From Dendrophyllia cribrosa (Eukaryota; Cnidaria; Anthozoa; Scleractinia; Dendrophylliidae): a stretch of DNA of 64,000 nt. The DNA lies in contig JAJLRJ010000004.1 in NCBI GenBank assembly GCA_024195265.1, forward strand, positions 33,072,285 through 33,136,284, in the 5' to 3' direction. How positions within the stretch are numbered: the stretch's first letter is position 1; each line of letters begins with the position of its first letter. Shown one piece after another: positions 11,579 to 23,620 of this stretch. The translations under genes were made by a program, and so were the position numbers. The notes under the pieces were generated by a model. The model was not told where the DNA came from. It ran no database searches and saw only the letters and a program-made list of their open reading frames with translations.

Positions 11579-13306
11579 GTAAAATAACGTGAAACCTGTA
11601 TTACTTTGTTTAGAGTAAAGGTATAATTTTAAGAAACTAACCAACAACGGACGAGATGAAAAATAACAGCATCACTTTAAAAGCTATAATTTCTTGTTGT
11701 CGTTGATGTTTATCGAAAGATGTTGTTTGCCAGATAATTATTGGTTCTCGTTTTATTATGTCTCTCCTCCCTAAAAATACTACAAGAACGATGGGGTATT
11801 TTGTTACGCTGTTGAAGTGGAAAGACAATATTTCAAATTTTTACACATGTAAACTTTCTCCCAAGGTTCTTGTGATATTTTCAGTTTTTTTTTTCCAAGT
11901 TTTTTTTTAAAGGCCTCGGGGAGAGCCCTTGGACGAGGTTGATCCCGTGAACATCCGCTGACCAAGGAGCAGGGCTCTCTGGGAGCGGAGCCAGACAAGA
12001 AAAAGGAGCATTTGGGATAATAAATAACCACACCATGTATATCTGTATTCCTCGCTCTATAAATCTGATCGTAATTAATTGATTCACGAGGTAACCAACC
12101 ATGTGCCCAGAATTCGGTCACATGACGATCCTATAAACCCCGGAAAGTACTCAAGTCCAATAAATTCAAATTTAAAAGCAGATGAGGGTTTTGAATTCAG
12201 CAGGGGAGAGCTGGGGCTGACGTTTCAGCAAAATTAATTAATTTTGATCCAGTCCAATGACTGCATCAAAATGAACTGGATCAAACAGGACCTTAACCCC
12301 CAGCTCTTGAGGCAAAAGTGCACCTTTCGGACTGGATCCAAATTGCGATGGATATACAAATAGATGTCTCAGCTGAGTTTATTCTCATAACTTGGGATTC
12401 GATCCCTGTTTTAGATAATTATTTCTTCCGATAAACTTACGATTGATTTGTCCTGCCAAATATATAATAGGTTCCACTCCGATGAGTTCCAATCCGAGTC
12501 TCGCCAGGCATGTACTGTGTACACTGTTCAAACTATAGAGTGTTTTCACTGACGTCATATCAACATAGGCACGCATTGCGTGCATGAGCTATTTTGAAAA
12601 TTACCTAAATGATATGAAATGGTGAAAGTAACAAAACAGCGGAAGTTAACTCGCACAAATAACCGCTTGCAGATATACGTTTTTAAAATCCTCCGGCCCG
12701 CCCACTACCAAAAAAAATACCGAGATAACCAACTGGGTCCCGTTTCTCGTTTCTCGGCTAGCTTTTTTTTCACGGGATTTCCGGAGTTATTTTTTGACGA
12801 AACTACGGTCCCAGTGAAATGAGCAACTTGTTTCAGTAATGAGTGTATTAAATTAAATGTCAACCAGAAAAGTCCTGCACATAAATTTGATGCATCCAAA
12901 ATTGAAGGCTTATTATTTCCTGGAAATTTGTATCTAGTCTTTTTTTAAAGGTTTCTTTTATTATTCACAAAAGACACGTGGAAAAGGTTCCTTTGGCCTG
13001 GAAGACGCAAACTAATTAAATTAAATTGTTTTCAACTCCAAACCACAAGCTAATTAAATTAGTGACACGAAAATTCTTTGAACCACCTGTTTCTGTAATG
13101 TCAACCAGAAAAGTCTTTCACAGAAACTAAACGCATGAAAAATGAATATAAGTAGTCTCCTAGTAAATTGGAACTAATATTATTTAAACAACTGTTTTTA
13201 TTCTCCACAAAAAAGTCGTGCAAATAGAAACAGAACTAATTAGATTAAATTGTTTTCGACTCAAAACCTCAAGCTAATTGAATTACTTACACGAACATTG
13301 TTGAGG
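11579..13306. other. Intergenic with a dispersed repeat, no gene seen
   Basis: Sequence at about 12340-12490 (including GATCCAAATTGCGATGGAT) recurs at about 57985-58150. The phrase AATGTCAACCAGAAAAGTC recurs at about 12857 and 13098. No coding signal is recognisable in the open frames here. Confidence 0.4.
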
Positions 13307-14106
13307 TTAGAGCGATTTTCGTATGACCTTGAAATGGAACGCGCGTACAGAGCCAAAACAACAAACGAACGCGAAAAGTAAACATCAGATTGGTTTATCG
13401 AACAGAGTCAAACGCGCGCGGATTTTGATTGGCTTATTGAACATGCAACGTGTTGAATACAAAAAAAAGTAATTTTCCGCTTTTATCCGCAACTCGAAAC
13501 AACAAAATGCCGAACTGGAGAGTAAATACTCGTGAAGGACTTTACAACTCTGGCGTAGCCTATCCCTTGCAAAAAAGGAAACAGATTTTGGCAGACTATG
13601 CAGTAAGTGGAAGTTTTGCAGTCAGTGCACGCGAAAACCGCGTATGCTACAATACCGCTCGAACAATTTGCGAAAAATTCATCGCGACCGGAGATTGTCA
13701 AGACCAGAGATTGTCAAGCTGGAGGAAGAGGGAGGTGTAAACTCACTCCTGATAAAATGACGAAGCACGAAAGACTACTACCTTGGCTATTTAATGAGAA
13801 AGACCTCTGAAATAAGCACAGATACACCATTAAATTTCTACCGACTTTCGAAAACACGCACAACACAGCACATTTGATCTTTTGTCGAAGAACTTTCTGA
13901 AAATCGTGCAATCAATATTCTGTTTGACGTCATTCTGTTTTCGACATTCCGATTGGTTTATCGAACAAGCGCATTTTCCATATTAGGGTTTTTTACGCGG
14001 GAAACGAAACGAGGCTTTTGTTTCGGTCTGTTCAATCATTGGCGGATGAAACAAATCGCAAACACTCTCCGAACCGTTTTTCAAGGTCATACGAAAATCG
14101 CTCTAA
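13307..14106 (+). mobile_element. DNA transposon, about 800 bp, with a helix-turn-helix-like coding remnant
   Basis: The ends TTAGAGCGATTTTCGTATGA and its complement TCATACGAAAATCGCTCTAA are perfect inverted repeats, continuing about 10 bp further inward. Inside, a plus-strand frame (about 13507-13740) begins MPNWRVNTREGLYNSG and includes KRKQILADYAVSGSF followed by SARENRVCYNTARTICEKF. This resembles the paired-type DNA-binding domain of Tc1/mariner-like transposases. No catalytic DDE domain is present, so the copy is internally deleted and non-autonomous. Family assignment is tentative. Confidence 0.6.
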
Positions 14107-15154
14107 CATTTGGAACCAAACACCTTTTCCTGTAATGTCGACCAGCAGAAACTTAGCGCATCCAAAATGAATTTTGCTTGTTTCCTAGTAAATGGCAACT
14201 AATATTTTTTAAACAGGCGTTTTTTAACGCACCATATAAATTAATTACTTAACGTTTTCTCGAAAACATGTTGAATTTCATCACGTACCAGTTTCTATAA
14301 GGACAAAGTTCAATATTTGCACGTGCACACAACGTGACTGCTCATACAAAATACAGTCGCTTCTCGCTTATAGTAATCGCTTGAGGCATACAATTAATAA
14401 CCTACACATCAGCTCACATTAATTCAAAGAAAGATAAACGTTTTACATACTGTAAATTGTAGATTAATTGCATTACATTTTCTCTGTTGAACTCCATGCA
14501 TCACGGACAAGTTTCTATAAGGACAAAGTTCAACATTTTCACGTGCAGACAGCGTGTCTGACAAAAAAAAAATCCAATTTTAAATAGTAATCTCTTGAAA
14601 CCCAGGCTTGAAACATACAATTCATGTTCCGCATCATATTATTTGAAATCGGCTTGCCGTTTTTGCAATAAAACTATACTCATACTTCAGTATAAGCTCA
14701 CCTATGAACGTAACCGCAGTCCACATTTTTTGGACGTCTCATCCCCCGCAGACCATTCTACCATTCATGCATAGGGCACATTATAGGCGGTATTTCCGAA
14801 TAAATGTCCTTGATATTGCCAGGTTAGCAAGCCAGTCGGGATTAGAGAACAGTTCCCAAGCAACAAATTTTCAAAACTTTACACTTTTAGTGTTTGCGGC
14901 AACAATCGCGGAGATTCAAGATGGCTGATTTTCAATTCATGTCAAGTGCCCTTCTTTGACCTTCAGTGATACCATTTTAGAAGCGAAAATTTGATTGGCT
15001 GACATAGTACACGGTGTACATACTAGAGGCAATCTGATTGGTGTGACATAACCCAAGACATACATACAAACAAACAAACTAACAAACATACTAACATCAC
15101 AAACCAACCTTTGCGCCTGCTAATGAGCTATTTTTTTCAAAATAGCTCAAAAAA
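14107..15154. other. Intergenic, no gene seen
   Basis: A repeated phrase GTTTCTATAAGGACAAAGTTC occurs at about 14290 and 14510. A stretch of CAAACA-type repeats lies near 15065-15100. No gene or RNA was recognised. Confidence 0.4.
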
Positions 15155-15670
15155 TTCAGAAGCAGTTTTCGATTCTAAAATGTTTATGGAATTGTAGAGA
15201 GTTTAAAACTACACATCTGGGCCACATTTTGAAGAGCAAGAGCATTTCATTCAAGAGTTATGTGCGAATGAGTATAGACTTTTTTAGTAAGAACTGTATG
15301 GAGCGGCCATCTTGGTGTCCCACTTAGGGACACCAACATGGCGGCCAAAAATTTAAAGACTTTAAAGACTTAATAACACCTAAAATCTCATCACAAAATA
15401 TTGTATTCACTATAAGAGGCATGAAATCGGCTTTTTAGCATCTATTATTCATTAATAACTTTCAACTAGTTCAATTTTGTTTATTTTCACGGCTTATCTG
15501 AAATAGCGTGACGAATTGCGTGACAGATTTACAACCTTTACAAATCGAAAACGAAACATCGTTAAAACCTGAAACTTTTTGTGAAAGATTATAACACTGG
15601 TATCCACATACCATGTTAGAAACAGCTTTGTAGGATGTATACTTTAGATTTTTTAATTTTTATGACGTCA
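15155..15670 (+). repeat. Dispersed repeat R1, copy A
   Basis: The block starting TTCAGAAGCAGTTTTCGATT and ending near TTTATGACGTCATG recurs at 59226-59748 and 61097-61535 in the same orientation. Each copy has a GGAGCGG(C/T)CAT phrase; copies A and B also have a following short palindrome (TGGTGTCCCACTTAGGGACACC in copy A), which copy C has largely lost. No open reading frame is conserved between the copies. Probably an unclassified transposon. Confidence 0.8.
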
Positions 15671-15689
15671 TGTAAAAACACTCTATACA

Positions 15690-16240
15690 CGTTAATATCC
15701 CCCTCTCTACTTAATTCTGCATAGTTCTTGCAAGTATTTCTCACAACAATCATGCATACTTTTCATAGATTCACTGCTAATTACACAGTGGCAATAAAAT
15801 AATTGCAAATGATTAATATGAAATGTGAATGATGCCTAGGTTCTTATCAGCCGTCAGTGATAAAACTCATTAAAAACTTGACATCAGTTTACCTCTTTAT
15901 CATGTATTTACTTTACTTTACTTTACTTTACTTTACTCTCGTCTGACAAAAATCATTATTTTACCATACGAGACACTATTTTAAACACTGTTTTTGAAAC
16001 GAAATTGAAAAAGTGTCGAGAGAGTTATCTTTGTCAACTTTACTGCTAGACTATTTATTTACGAAAAAAGATCTCCATCGCATTTATTCTCAAATATACA
16101 CGATCAATTTTGAATTGACATTTAATAGTATTGACTTTTTGCTAAGCTTTTTCTATGCTTTATTTCCCACTAAGGGACAATACAAACTAAAGTGGGTGAC
16201 ACAGTACAGCAGGGGCAAAAGTACAACTGTTAACAATTAA
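15690..16240 (+). repeat. Dispersed repeat R2, copy A
   Basis: The block beginning TTAATATCCCCCTCTCTACT, containing TTTGAATTGACATTT and ending around AGCAGGGGCAAAAGT, recurs at 58148-58930. In that copy R2 precedes R1, while here R2 follows R1, so the modules are permuted. A TTTAC pentanucleotide run sits at 15905-15937. The open frame here is not conserved. Confidence 0.7.
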
Positions 16241-17874
16241 GTGGCTGTCCGCCTAAGATCCTCATAACCAAAATTGGTCACGAAACAGATTTTCTTCAAT
16301 TCTTGCATGTGAATTACACTTTGTCTAGTAACTATAAAAATACATTTCGTTTGGTCTCAAAATGTTTTCTTCAGCAATTTACAGGGGGGTCCCCTGGGGG
16401 ACCAAATTTGATATTTTTTTAGTATGAAAAATGAAAAATTTCCCTAACTTTGGCAACTTCTCACAACACTTAAAATTTGACGCAGAGCTAAATTCTACTG
16501 TTGTTTCACAGGTACAAGTCCAGTTATTATTACAACGTTATAAAAGTTTCCATATCGTTGTTCCAAGTGGTTAAACATTAAACTTCTATCAACTCACTTT
16601 CACAGCTTGTAATAAAACAGGAAAAATGGGTTCACAAAAATTCCTCTAAACCAAAAGTGGATCGTCGTACAGCAATTTCCTTCCAGCCATAGAACAATAA
16701 AGACTTAATCTTAAATATCATGAAAAAAAATTGTGCGGCCAGTTGGTTTTAAGACCACGAGGACTCTTTAAAATAACGGTATTTACGAATTATGCAAATT
16801 AGGAACCTCAACCTATAGCGTTCAAATACAGTGCAAATGTGCACCGAACAATGTTGTTTTCCATCAGAGAAACACAAAAATAATTTCAAACTACAGCAGA
16901 ATACAAAATTATACTAGTATACATCAGTATACAGCAGTATTGAAATTGATGATAGCCTTCAAAGTGCCCATTAACTGTCCTCGATGCACACAAAATCCTG
17001 CAAAATACTGCTTCGTTCAACGACCGCTAATTTTGCTCGAGAAGAAAGTTTACAAAAGAGTCTTCATCTGTAGTTATTTATCTGACAATAAAGCATCAAA
17101 AACACGACATATTAAATGCGTATATTGTTAATTCAGAGCTTACTGCCTTGAACTGATACAGACTGATATCAGTGACTGCCATCTTGGTGTACATGTATGC
17201 TTTCATTTGTACTTGCGGCCTTTTCCACACTCAGTCGCTCGTCATTCATTTAAATTTCATCCATGCTTATCACTGAGAGTGCATTGAGGAAGCCTGGAAG
17301 CGTCAATCTGCTTGAGTATGCGTAAATACTTGAATCAAAACACTGATTTCCTTCACGCTTTCGCCATGGTAGCTCGCCATGATACATGTGTCAGGATGGT
17401 ATCCGCTGACCAGACAAACATGAACCATACCATATGCACGGCTGTAATTACAAATGACGCGTGTTTGCTTTTATGCCGACAACACTCGCGTGGCAAGTCT
17501 TGTTTAACTATACTAATACATTTTTGTTCTTTGTTTGTCTGTTTGTTTTCATAAAACGAAATAGTAGTTTCTGCGTTTCTTGCGTATGACTATCCGGGTT
17601 ATGAGGAGTTGCCACACCAAATAATTTTGAGAGTGATGTTGATTTCATCGATATTGACATATCAGTGTTGAACTGAACATGTAATATTATATTATCATTT
17701 TAAATGAAATAGCTGTAGCATTTACAGAAGCTTTATTCCACTGAGGAATCTTATATAAATGAGGGTATAAAACTATGTTTAGCTCTCGAATTGGATGTTT
17801 TTTATTTGGCCCGGCAAAGATTGTGTGACGTTATTCAGGGGCGTTAAAGCGTTCTTCTTCCCCAATACCGTAAG
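16241..17874. other. Intergenic, no gene seen
   Basis: A small palindrome GGGGTCCCCTGGGGGACC lies at about 16386. No exon or RNA gene was recognised; open frames of up to 80 codons lack a recognisable domain. Confidence 0.4.
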
Positions 17875-18960
17875 TTCCCAATACCGTAAGTGAAGAGCAC
17901 GTTTGGTCATTTTCACGAGACGCCAAAATTAGGTCATTTTAGATCTTAATATCTCCAATTGGCAACAAGCTAACAACGTAGTTTTAATACTAGAAGTAAG
18001 AAGTATCTTTATGCTTACGAAAAATGTAATAAAATTTTTGGGCAACTAAATAGCTTTTTAGTATGAAGGAATTTTTGCACCTCACTCAACGATTTCTGGC
18101 GATTACATCAAAATGCGGTTATTAAAAAGGGGTTTAATTTTAATGAAATTGCAAGAAAAAGACAGCAAATGTTCAGCTAAGCATTATTCTGCTTAAAACA
18201 TTGATAGAATTAGCAAGAAAAGCTTTTTGAAGCACATTTCATGAAGTTTGTAAATGAGGGTTTCTGTCATACTTCATTTTCAATTTTCAATGCAAAACTC
18301 ACAATGGGACACTTATCTCTACAATAACGCTGAATTTTACTTTCAGGCACAATAAGGGACACAAAAAAGCAAAGGCTGATACATACATGTCATTTAAGTG
18401 CTTTAGACTCATTGTTAGGGTCCATTGCGATCCGGCCAAATCCAGTATATTTTTTAAAAGTTCGATCTCCTAATTCAGCTCTTCGTCGATATTTATCGTG
18501 CAGTTCATCGATGTTGATTTTGCTATGAGAATATTCATTGCTACCTTGTTGCAATAGCTCCAGTTTATGCCAGTAAGAGTGAGACAAATAAGTTATAAAA
18601 CCACGGGAGAACAATAAACGCCATCGCCGTGAACTGTCAACATAATGTTTGGAAAACGTTCTTCGCCGGCTACGCCATTTTGAAGTTAAATTTTTGAGCC
18701 TGTGTTGTGGTCAGTATGTACAACGGACTACCGAATTACAGGATCGACGGACAACTTATACGGACCACGGACTACGCATAATATAACGGATAACTTGGTG
18801 TAAAACGCAAACAGGATATAAGATTTGGACTGGTTAAATTTTACAGTCGATTTTCAAACATTGATTATTTAGAACTGCAGAAAACAGTCCATAACTTAAG
18901 ATTTGTGACCAGAAAATTCAATACTAAAGAGTCTGGCCATCTGGAAAATCGAATAATTCC
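17875..18960 (-). repeat. Left arm of a 5-kb inverted repeat with exon-like sequence
   Basis: This arm is the reverse complement of 21915-22925 at roughly 85-90 percent by eye, with a few gaps. On the minus strand a frame at 18390-18614 reads TFKKYTGFGRIAMDPNNES; the other arm encodes TFKKYTGFCRIAMDPNNES. The conserved reading of that stretch in two diverged copies suggests a real coding ancestor, either a duplicated host exon or a transposon gene. The protein family is not recognised. Confidence 0.6.
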
Positions 18961-19157
18961 TTGGCAGCTCTAAAATAATTCGACATTTGTCTTGTGTTTC
19001 TCTTTGCTTTTTTGTTTGTTTTCATTTTTGTTTGTGGGTGAAACAAAGTATGAGTCCTTGGTGGATCTAGACTAGCTCAAAAGGTTGGAGACAGAAGTAA
19101 ACATTCTCTGCCATTTTGAAGTCTAAGCTCCGCGATGTATAAATAATATAATACAGA

Positions 19158-20868
19158 GCCAGGACTATGGACCACGCATTAGGGGGTATCCCCTGGGGGG
19201 TATGGATTACGGACTATGGACCACGCATTAGGGGGTATCCCCTGGGGGGTATGGATTACAGACTATGGACCACGCATTAGGGGGTATCCCCTGGGGGGTA
19301 TGGATTACGGACTATGGACCACGCATTAGGGGGTATCCCCTGGGGGGTATGGATTACAGACTATGGACCACGCATTAGGGGGTATCCCCTGGAGGGTATG
19401 GATTACAGACTATGGACCACGCATTAGGGGGTATCCCCTGGGGGGTATGGATTACAGACTATGGACCACGCATTAGGGGGTATCCCCTGGGGGGTATGGA
19501 TTACAGACTATGGACCACGCATTAGGGGCTATCCCCTGGGGGGTATGGATTACAGACTATGGACCACGCATTAGGGGGTATCCCCTGGGGGGTATGGATT
19601 ACAGACTATGGACCACGCATTAGGGGGTATCCCCTGGGGGGTATGGATTACAGACTATGGACCACGCATTAGGGGGTATCCCCTGGGGGGTATGGATTAC
19701 AGACTATGGACCACGCATTAGGGGGTATCCCCTGGGGGGTATGGATTACAGACTATGGACCACGCATTAGGGGGTATCCCCTGGGGGGTATGGATTACAG
19801 ACTATGGACCACGCATTAGGGGGTATCCCCTGGGGGGTATGGATTACAGACTATGGACCACGCATTAGGGGCTATCCCCTGGGGGGTATGGATTACAGAC
19901 TATGGACCACGCATTAGGGGGTATCCCCTGGGGGGTATGGATTACAGACTATGGACCACGCATTAGGGGGTATCCCCTGGGGGGTATGGATTACAGACTA
20001 TGGACCACGCATTAGGGGCTATCCCCTGGGGGGTATGGATTACAGACTATGGACCACGCATTAGGGGGTATCCCCTGGGGGGTATGGATTACAGACTATG
20101 GACCACGCATTAGGGGGTATCCCCTGGGGGGTATGGATTACAGACTATGGACCACGCATTAGGGGGTATCCCCTGGGGGGTATGGATTACAGACTATGGA
20201 CCACGCATTAGGGGGTATCCCCTGGGGGGTATGGATTACAGACTATGGACCACGCATTAGGGGGTATCCCCTGGGGGGTATGGATTACAGACTATGGACC
20301 ACGCATTAGGGGGTATCCCCTGGGGGGTATGGATTACAGACTATGGACCACGCATTAGGGGGTATCCCCTGGGGGGTATGGATTACAGACTATGGACCAC
20401 GCATTAGGGGCTATCCCCTGGGGGGTATGGATTACAGACTATGGACCACGCATTAGGGGGTATCCCCTGGGGGGTATGGATTACGGACTATGGACCACGC
20501 ATTAGGGGGTATCCCCTGGGGGGTATGGATTACAGACTATGGACCACGCATTAGGGGGTATCCCCTGGGGGGTATGGATTACAGACTATGGACCACGCAT
20601 TAGGGGGTATCCCCTGGGGGGTATGGATTACAGACTATGGACCACGCATTAGGGGGTATCCCCTGGGGGGTATGGATTACAGACTATGGACCACGCATTA
20701 GGGGGTATCCCCTGGGGGGTATGGATTACAGACTATGGACCACGCATTAGGGGGTATCCCCTGGAGGGTATGGATTACAGACTATGGACCACGCATTAGG
20801 GGGTATCCCCTGGGGGGTATGGATTACAGACTATGGACCACGCATTAGGGGCTATCCCCTGGATTACG
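19158..20868. repeat. 49-bp minisatellite, about 35 copies
   Basis: Unit: GACTATGGACCACGCATTAG followed by GGGGTATCCCCTGGGGGGTA and TGGATTACA (49 bp). Copies are almost identical; recurrent variants are GGGGCTATCCCC and TGGAGGGTAT, and the positions of these variants suggest higher-order duplication. Each unit contains the palindromic GGGGGTATCCCC. The flanking DNA at 18745-18780 contains diverged units (ACGGACCACGGACTACGCAT). No frame is maintained because 49 is not a multiple of three. Confidence 0.97.
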
Positions 20869-21914
20869 GACTATGGACTACAGATTATAAAGTAGCGGAT
20901 TAAAAAAAAAACATTTTTATAAACTGGGGAAAATAATATGCTGCTAGTGGCAGTATGGTGGATGTCTGTATTTGTGAAAAATATCTGGAAGAGAGAAACC
21001 TCTCTAGAAAGTTCTTAATGGGGGGGGGGGGGTGGGGAGGGGGGGGGGGGTGGGGAGGGGGGGGGGGGGTATCAATGCCGCAGTTAACGGAAGTCAGCGC
21101 CAACAAAATACTAGTTAAAAATCGGCTTGTGATTAGGTTTCTACATTTTGTATAAATTAATATATATGCTTATCTTGATTGTGGCATTAAGCCGTTAAAA
21201 GATACCCCGTTTAAGACAAAAAGTGATGGAATCGAGACCCCGTTAAAGACAAGAACCTCATTTGTAGTGACGTACCCTGTCGGGCCGCCAGGTAAGAGAT
21301 CGGTAGTAAAGTTATACTGCAACTATGTTACTACATAATATTTAAAAGCATCTAGTTAGTTACATTTAAAAAGAATTCAAAACCTTTTTGGATCTTATTC
21401 TTACCTGTATATTATTTACTACGCATGAGACAAGATGGGCTGAAATCAAACCTTCAGGCATGGAAACAGATCACTTGTTAGGTCGATTGCCTTTTGAATG
21501 ATACGTCGAAAATCTTCTTCTTATTACTTTATACTCGAAACTCATCCAAGTGCATCCAAAAAAAGAAATGAAACGATTTATGCCATGCATTCCAAAACGT
21601 TTGTAAAAGTTACCCTCTGACGTACACGCATACTAATACCCCCACCGTGGTACAAGGGCGGGTGGGGGGGGGGGGGGGGGGGGGGGAGGGGGTTGATTGC
21701 AATCCCTTGGGTTTTTGCGCTTTTACAATATTTCGGAAATATTTTATCTATAATAGATAGTCTGTGATGTGCTCTATTAAAAATTCGAATTTATCGGGAA
21801 AATAAGGAAATTGCAAATAGTTTTTGCTAGAGTTGTAAAATACGAAACATTAAACATTTTGCTACTTTTGGTAGCAAAAGACAAACAAAAGATAACTGTC
21901 ATCAAGGAATCATC
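20869..21914. other. Spacer of the inverted repeat with G-rich tracts
   Basis: Two long G-runs are present on the plus strand, at about 21019-21070 (interrupted only by T and A) and at about 21660-21692. Both could form G-quadruplexes. The open frames across them encode only Gly or Pro runs. No gene was recognised. Confidence 0.6.
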
Positions 21915-22925
21915 CGATTTCCCAGACTCTTTGTATTTTTACCGGTCACAAATCTTTATTACTAAGTTTGAAAAAATCAATGTTTGAAAATCGACGGTAA
22001 AAATTAACCAGTCCATTAAAGCACGATTAAGCTAACCCAGGATTAGCGTCAAATTTAAATCCAGTTAAATAACTCAACAATTGAAAATTTTTCAAAGTTT
22101 TCTGCCTTACAGTTTTGACTATATATTTTGACTGTATTTTAAAAATTAACTGTATGGTGAAGGAGGGATGTTAGCATGCAGAGGTTCCGGGTTCGATTCT
22201 AGGTAATTAATTGCATTTTTCTTTTTCTGATAGAAAAAATAATTCGAAAATTGGTGAAAAATTTTCTAAGTGTCGCTAAAATGGCATCGCTTGTTTACGA
22301 AAGGGAAAATTGCATCGACGAAGAGCTGACTTTTAAAAAATATACTGGATTTTGCCGGATCGCAATGGACCCTAACAATGAGTCTGAAGTACTTAAATGG
22401 CATGTATGTATCAGCCTTTGCTTTTTCTGTTTCCCTTATTGTGCCTGAAAGTAAAATTCAGCGTTATTGTAGAAATAAGTGTCCCATTGTTTTTTGCAAT
22501 GAAAATGAAGTGTTCAAGACAGAAACCCTCATTTACAAACTTCATGAAATGTGCTTCAAGAAACTTTTCTTGCTAATTCTAGCATTGTTTTAAGCAGAAT
22601 GATGCTTAGCTGAACATTTGCTGTCTTTTTCTTGCAATTTCATTAAAATTAAACCACTTTTTTTAATTACCGAATTTCGATGAAATCGCCAGAAATCGTC
22701 GAGTGGGGTGCAAAAATTCCTTCATACTAAAAAGTATATTTAATTGCCCAAAAATTTTATTATATTTTTCGTAAGCATAAAGATACTTCTTACTTCTAGT
22801 ATTAAAACTACATTGTTAGCTTGTTTGCATTTTGGAGATATTAAGAACTAAAATGACCTAATTTTGGCGTCTCGTGAAAATGACCAAACATGCCCTTCAC
22901 TTACGGTATTGGGAAAGCAGCGAAT
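21915..22925 (+). repeat. Right arm of the 5-kb inverted repeat
   Basis: This arm is the reverse complement of 17875-18960. A plus-strand frame at 22251-22448 begins near MASLVYERENCIDEELTFKK and contains the stretch conserved in the other arm, then is followed by a T-rich tract and a CCTGAAAGTAAA phrase. It may be a first exon; the gene identity is unknown. A B-box-like GGGTTCGATTCT lies just outside the core at about 22188. Confidence 0.6.
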
Positions 22926-23364
22926 CAAAGCAACCGATTCCAATAACACATTTTACTATAAAACTGATCAATATAGAATATGATTTAGTAGTTTTTATTC
23001 CCAGGCTGCTATTTTTGTTGTCTTGCCACTCAAATAATTTTAGCTAATTAATATGCATAAATTTGTGCCAAATGGCCATTTTCGGGGGGAATCCTACAAC
23101 TCAGAGAGAATAAAAAATTTCACCTTATATTTTGGTACATGTATCTACTCATGACCCTCAACCTTTGAGCCAAGTTTGAGCGAAATCGGTGATTTGAGTA
23201 TTATCACCTCCTGCCTGGTCCTATGGGGACACTCTCTTAAACTTAACATTGATTTTTAAAAGAAAACAACAGTGTTTTTCAATAGCTTTTTCTTGATCAT
23301 GGCAGAGGGCAAGGGATAGGATGTTTTTGTTTGATTTTGTTGTAGCGTCAGTCTTTAGGGCGGT

Positions 23365-23620
23365 ATTATATTACCTTCGAAATTTTAACAGAATTCAGTG
23401 AAATGTCTCTAAGCAGAGCGTACCGTAACTCAACAAGTAATGAAAGTTGGAAATATTAAGTTCTTCCCTTGTTAATGTTCTGCCGCTTGAATAGGAAATC
23501 GCAAAAACTAATTTCCAGCAGAAATTTCAGTCATCTCGAACCGATAAAAAATGTTCCCGCAAAACAAAAAATCGTCAATCCGCAAAAATTTCATGCTGCA
23601 CGGTATGTCAACAGATATGT
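23365..23620 (+). repeat. Dispersed repeat R3, plus copy
   Basis: This block contains GAGCGTACCGTAACTC and TTCATGCTGCACGG. Its reverse complement is found at 50085-50292 and continues at 53938-53985, where a LINE splits it. No coding capacity was recognised. Confidence 0.75.

Noticed and set aside
20900..21155. Gly-rich and Pro-rich open frames
   Set aside because: They are translations of G-runs on opposite strands.
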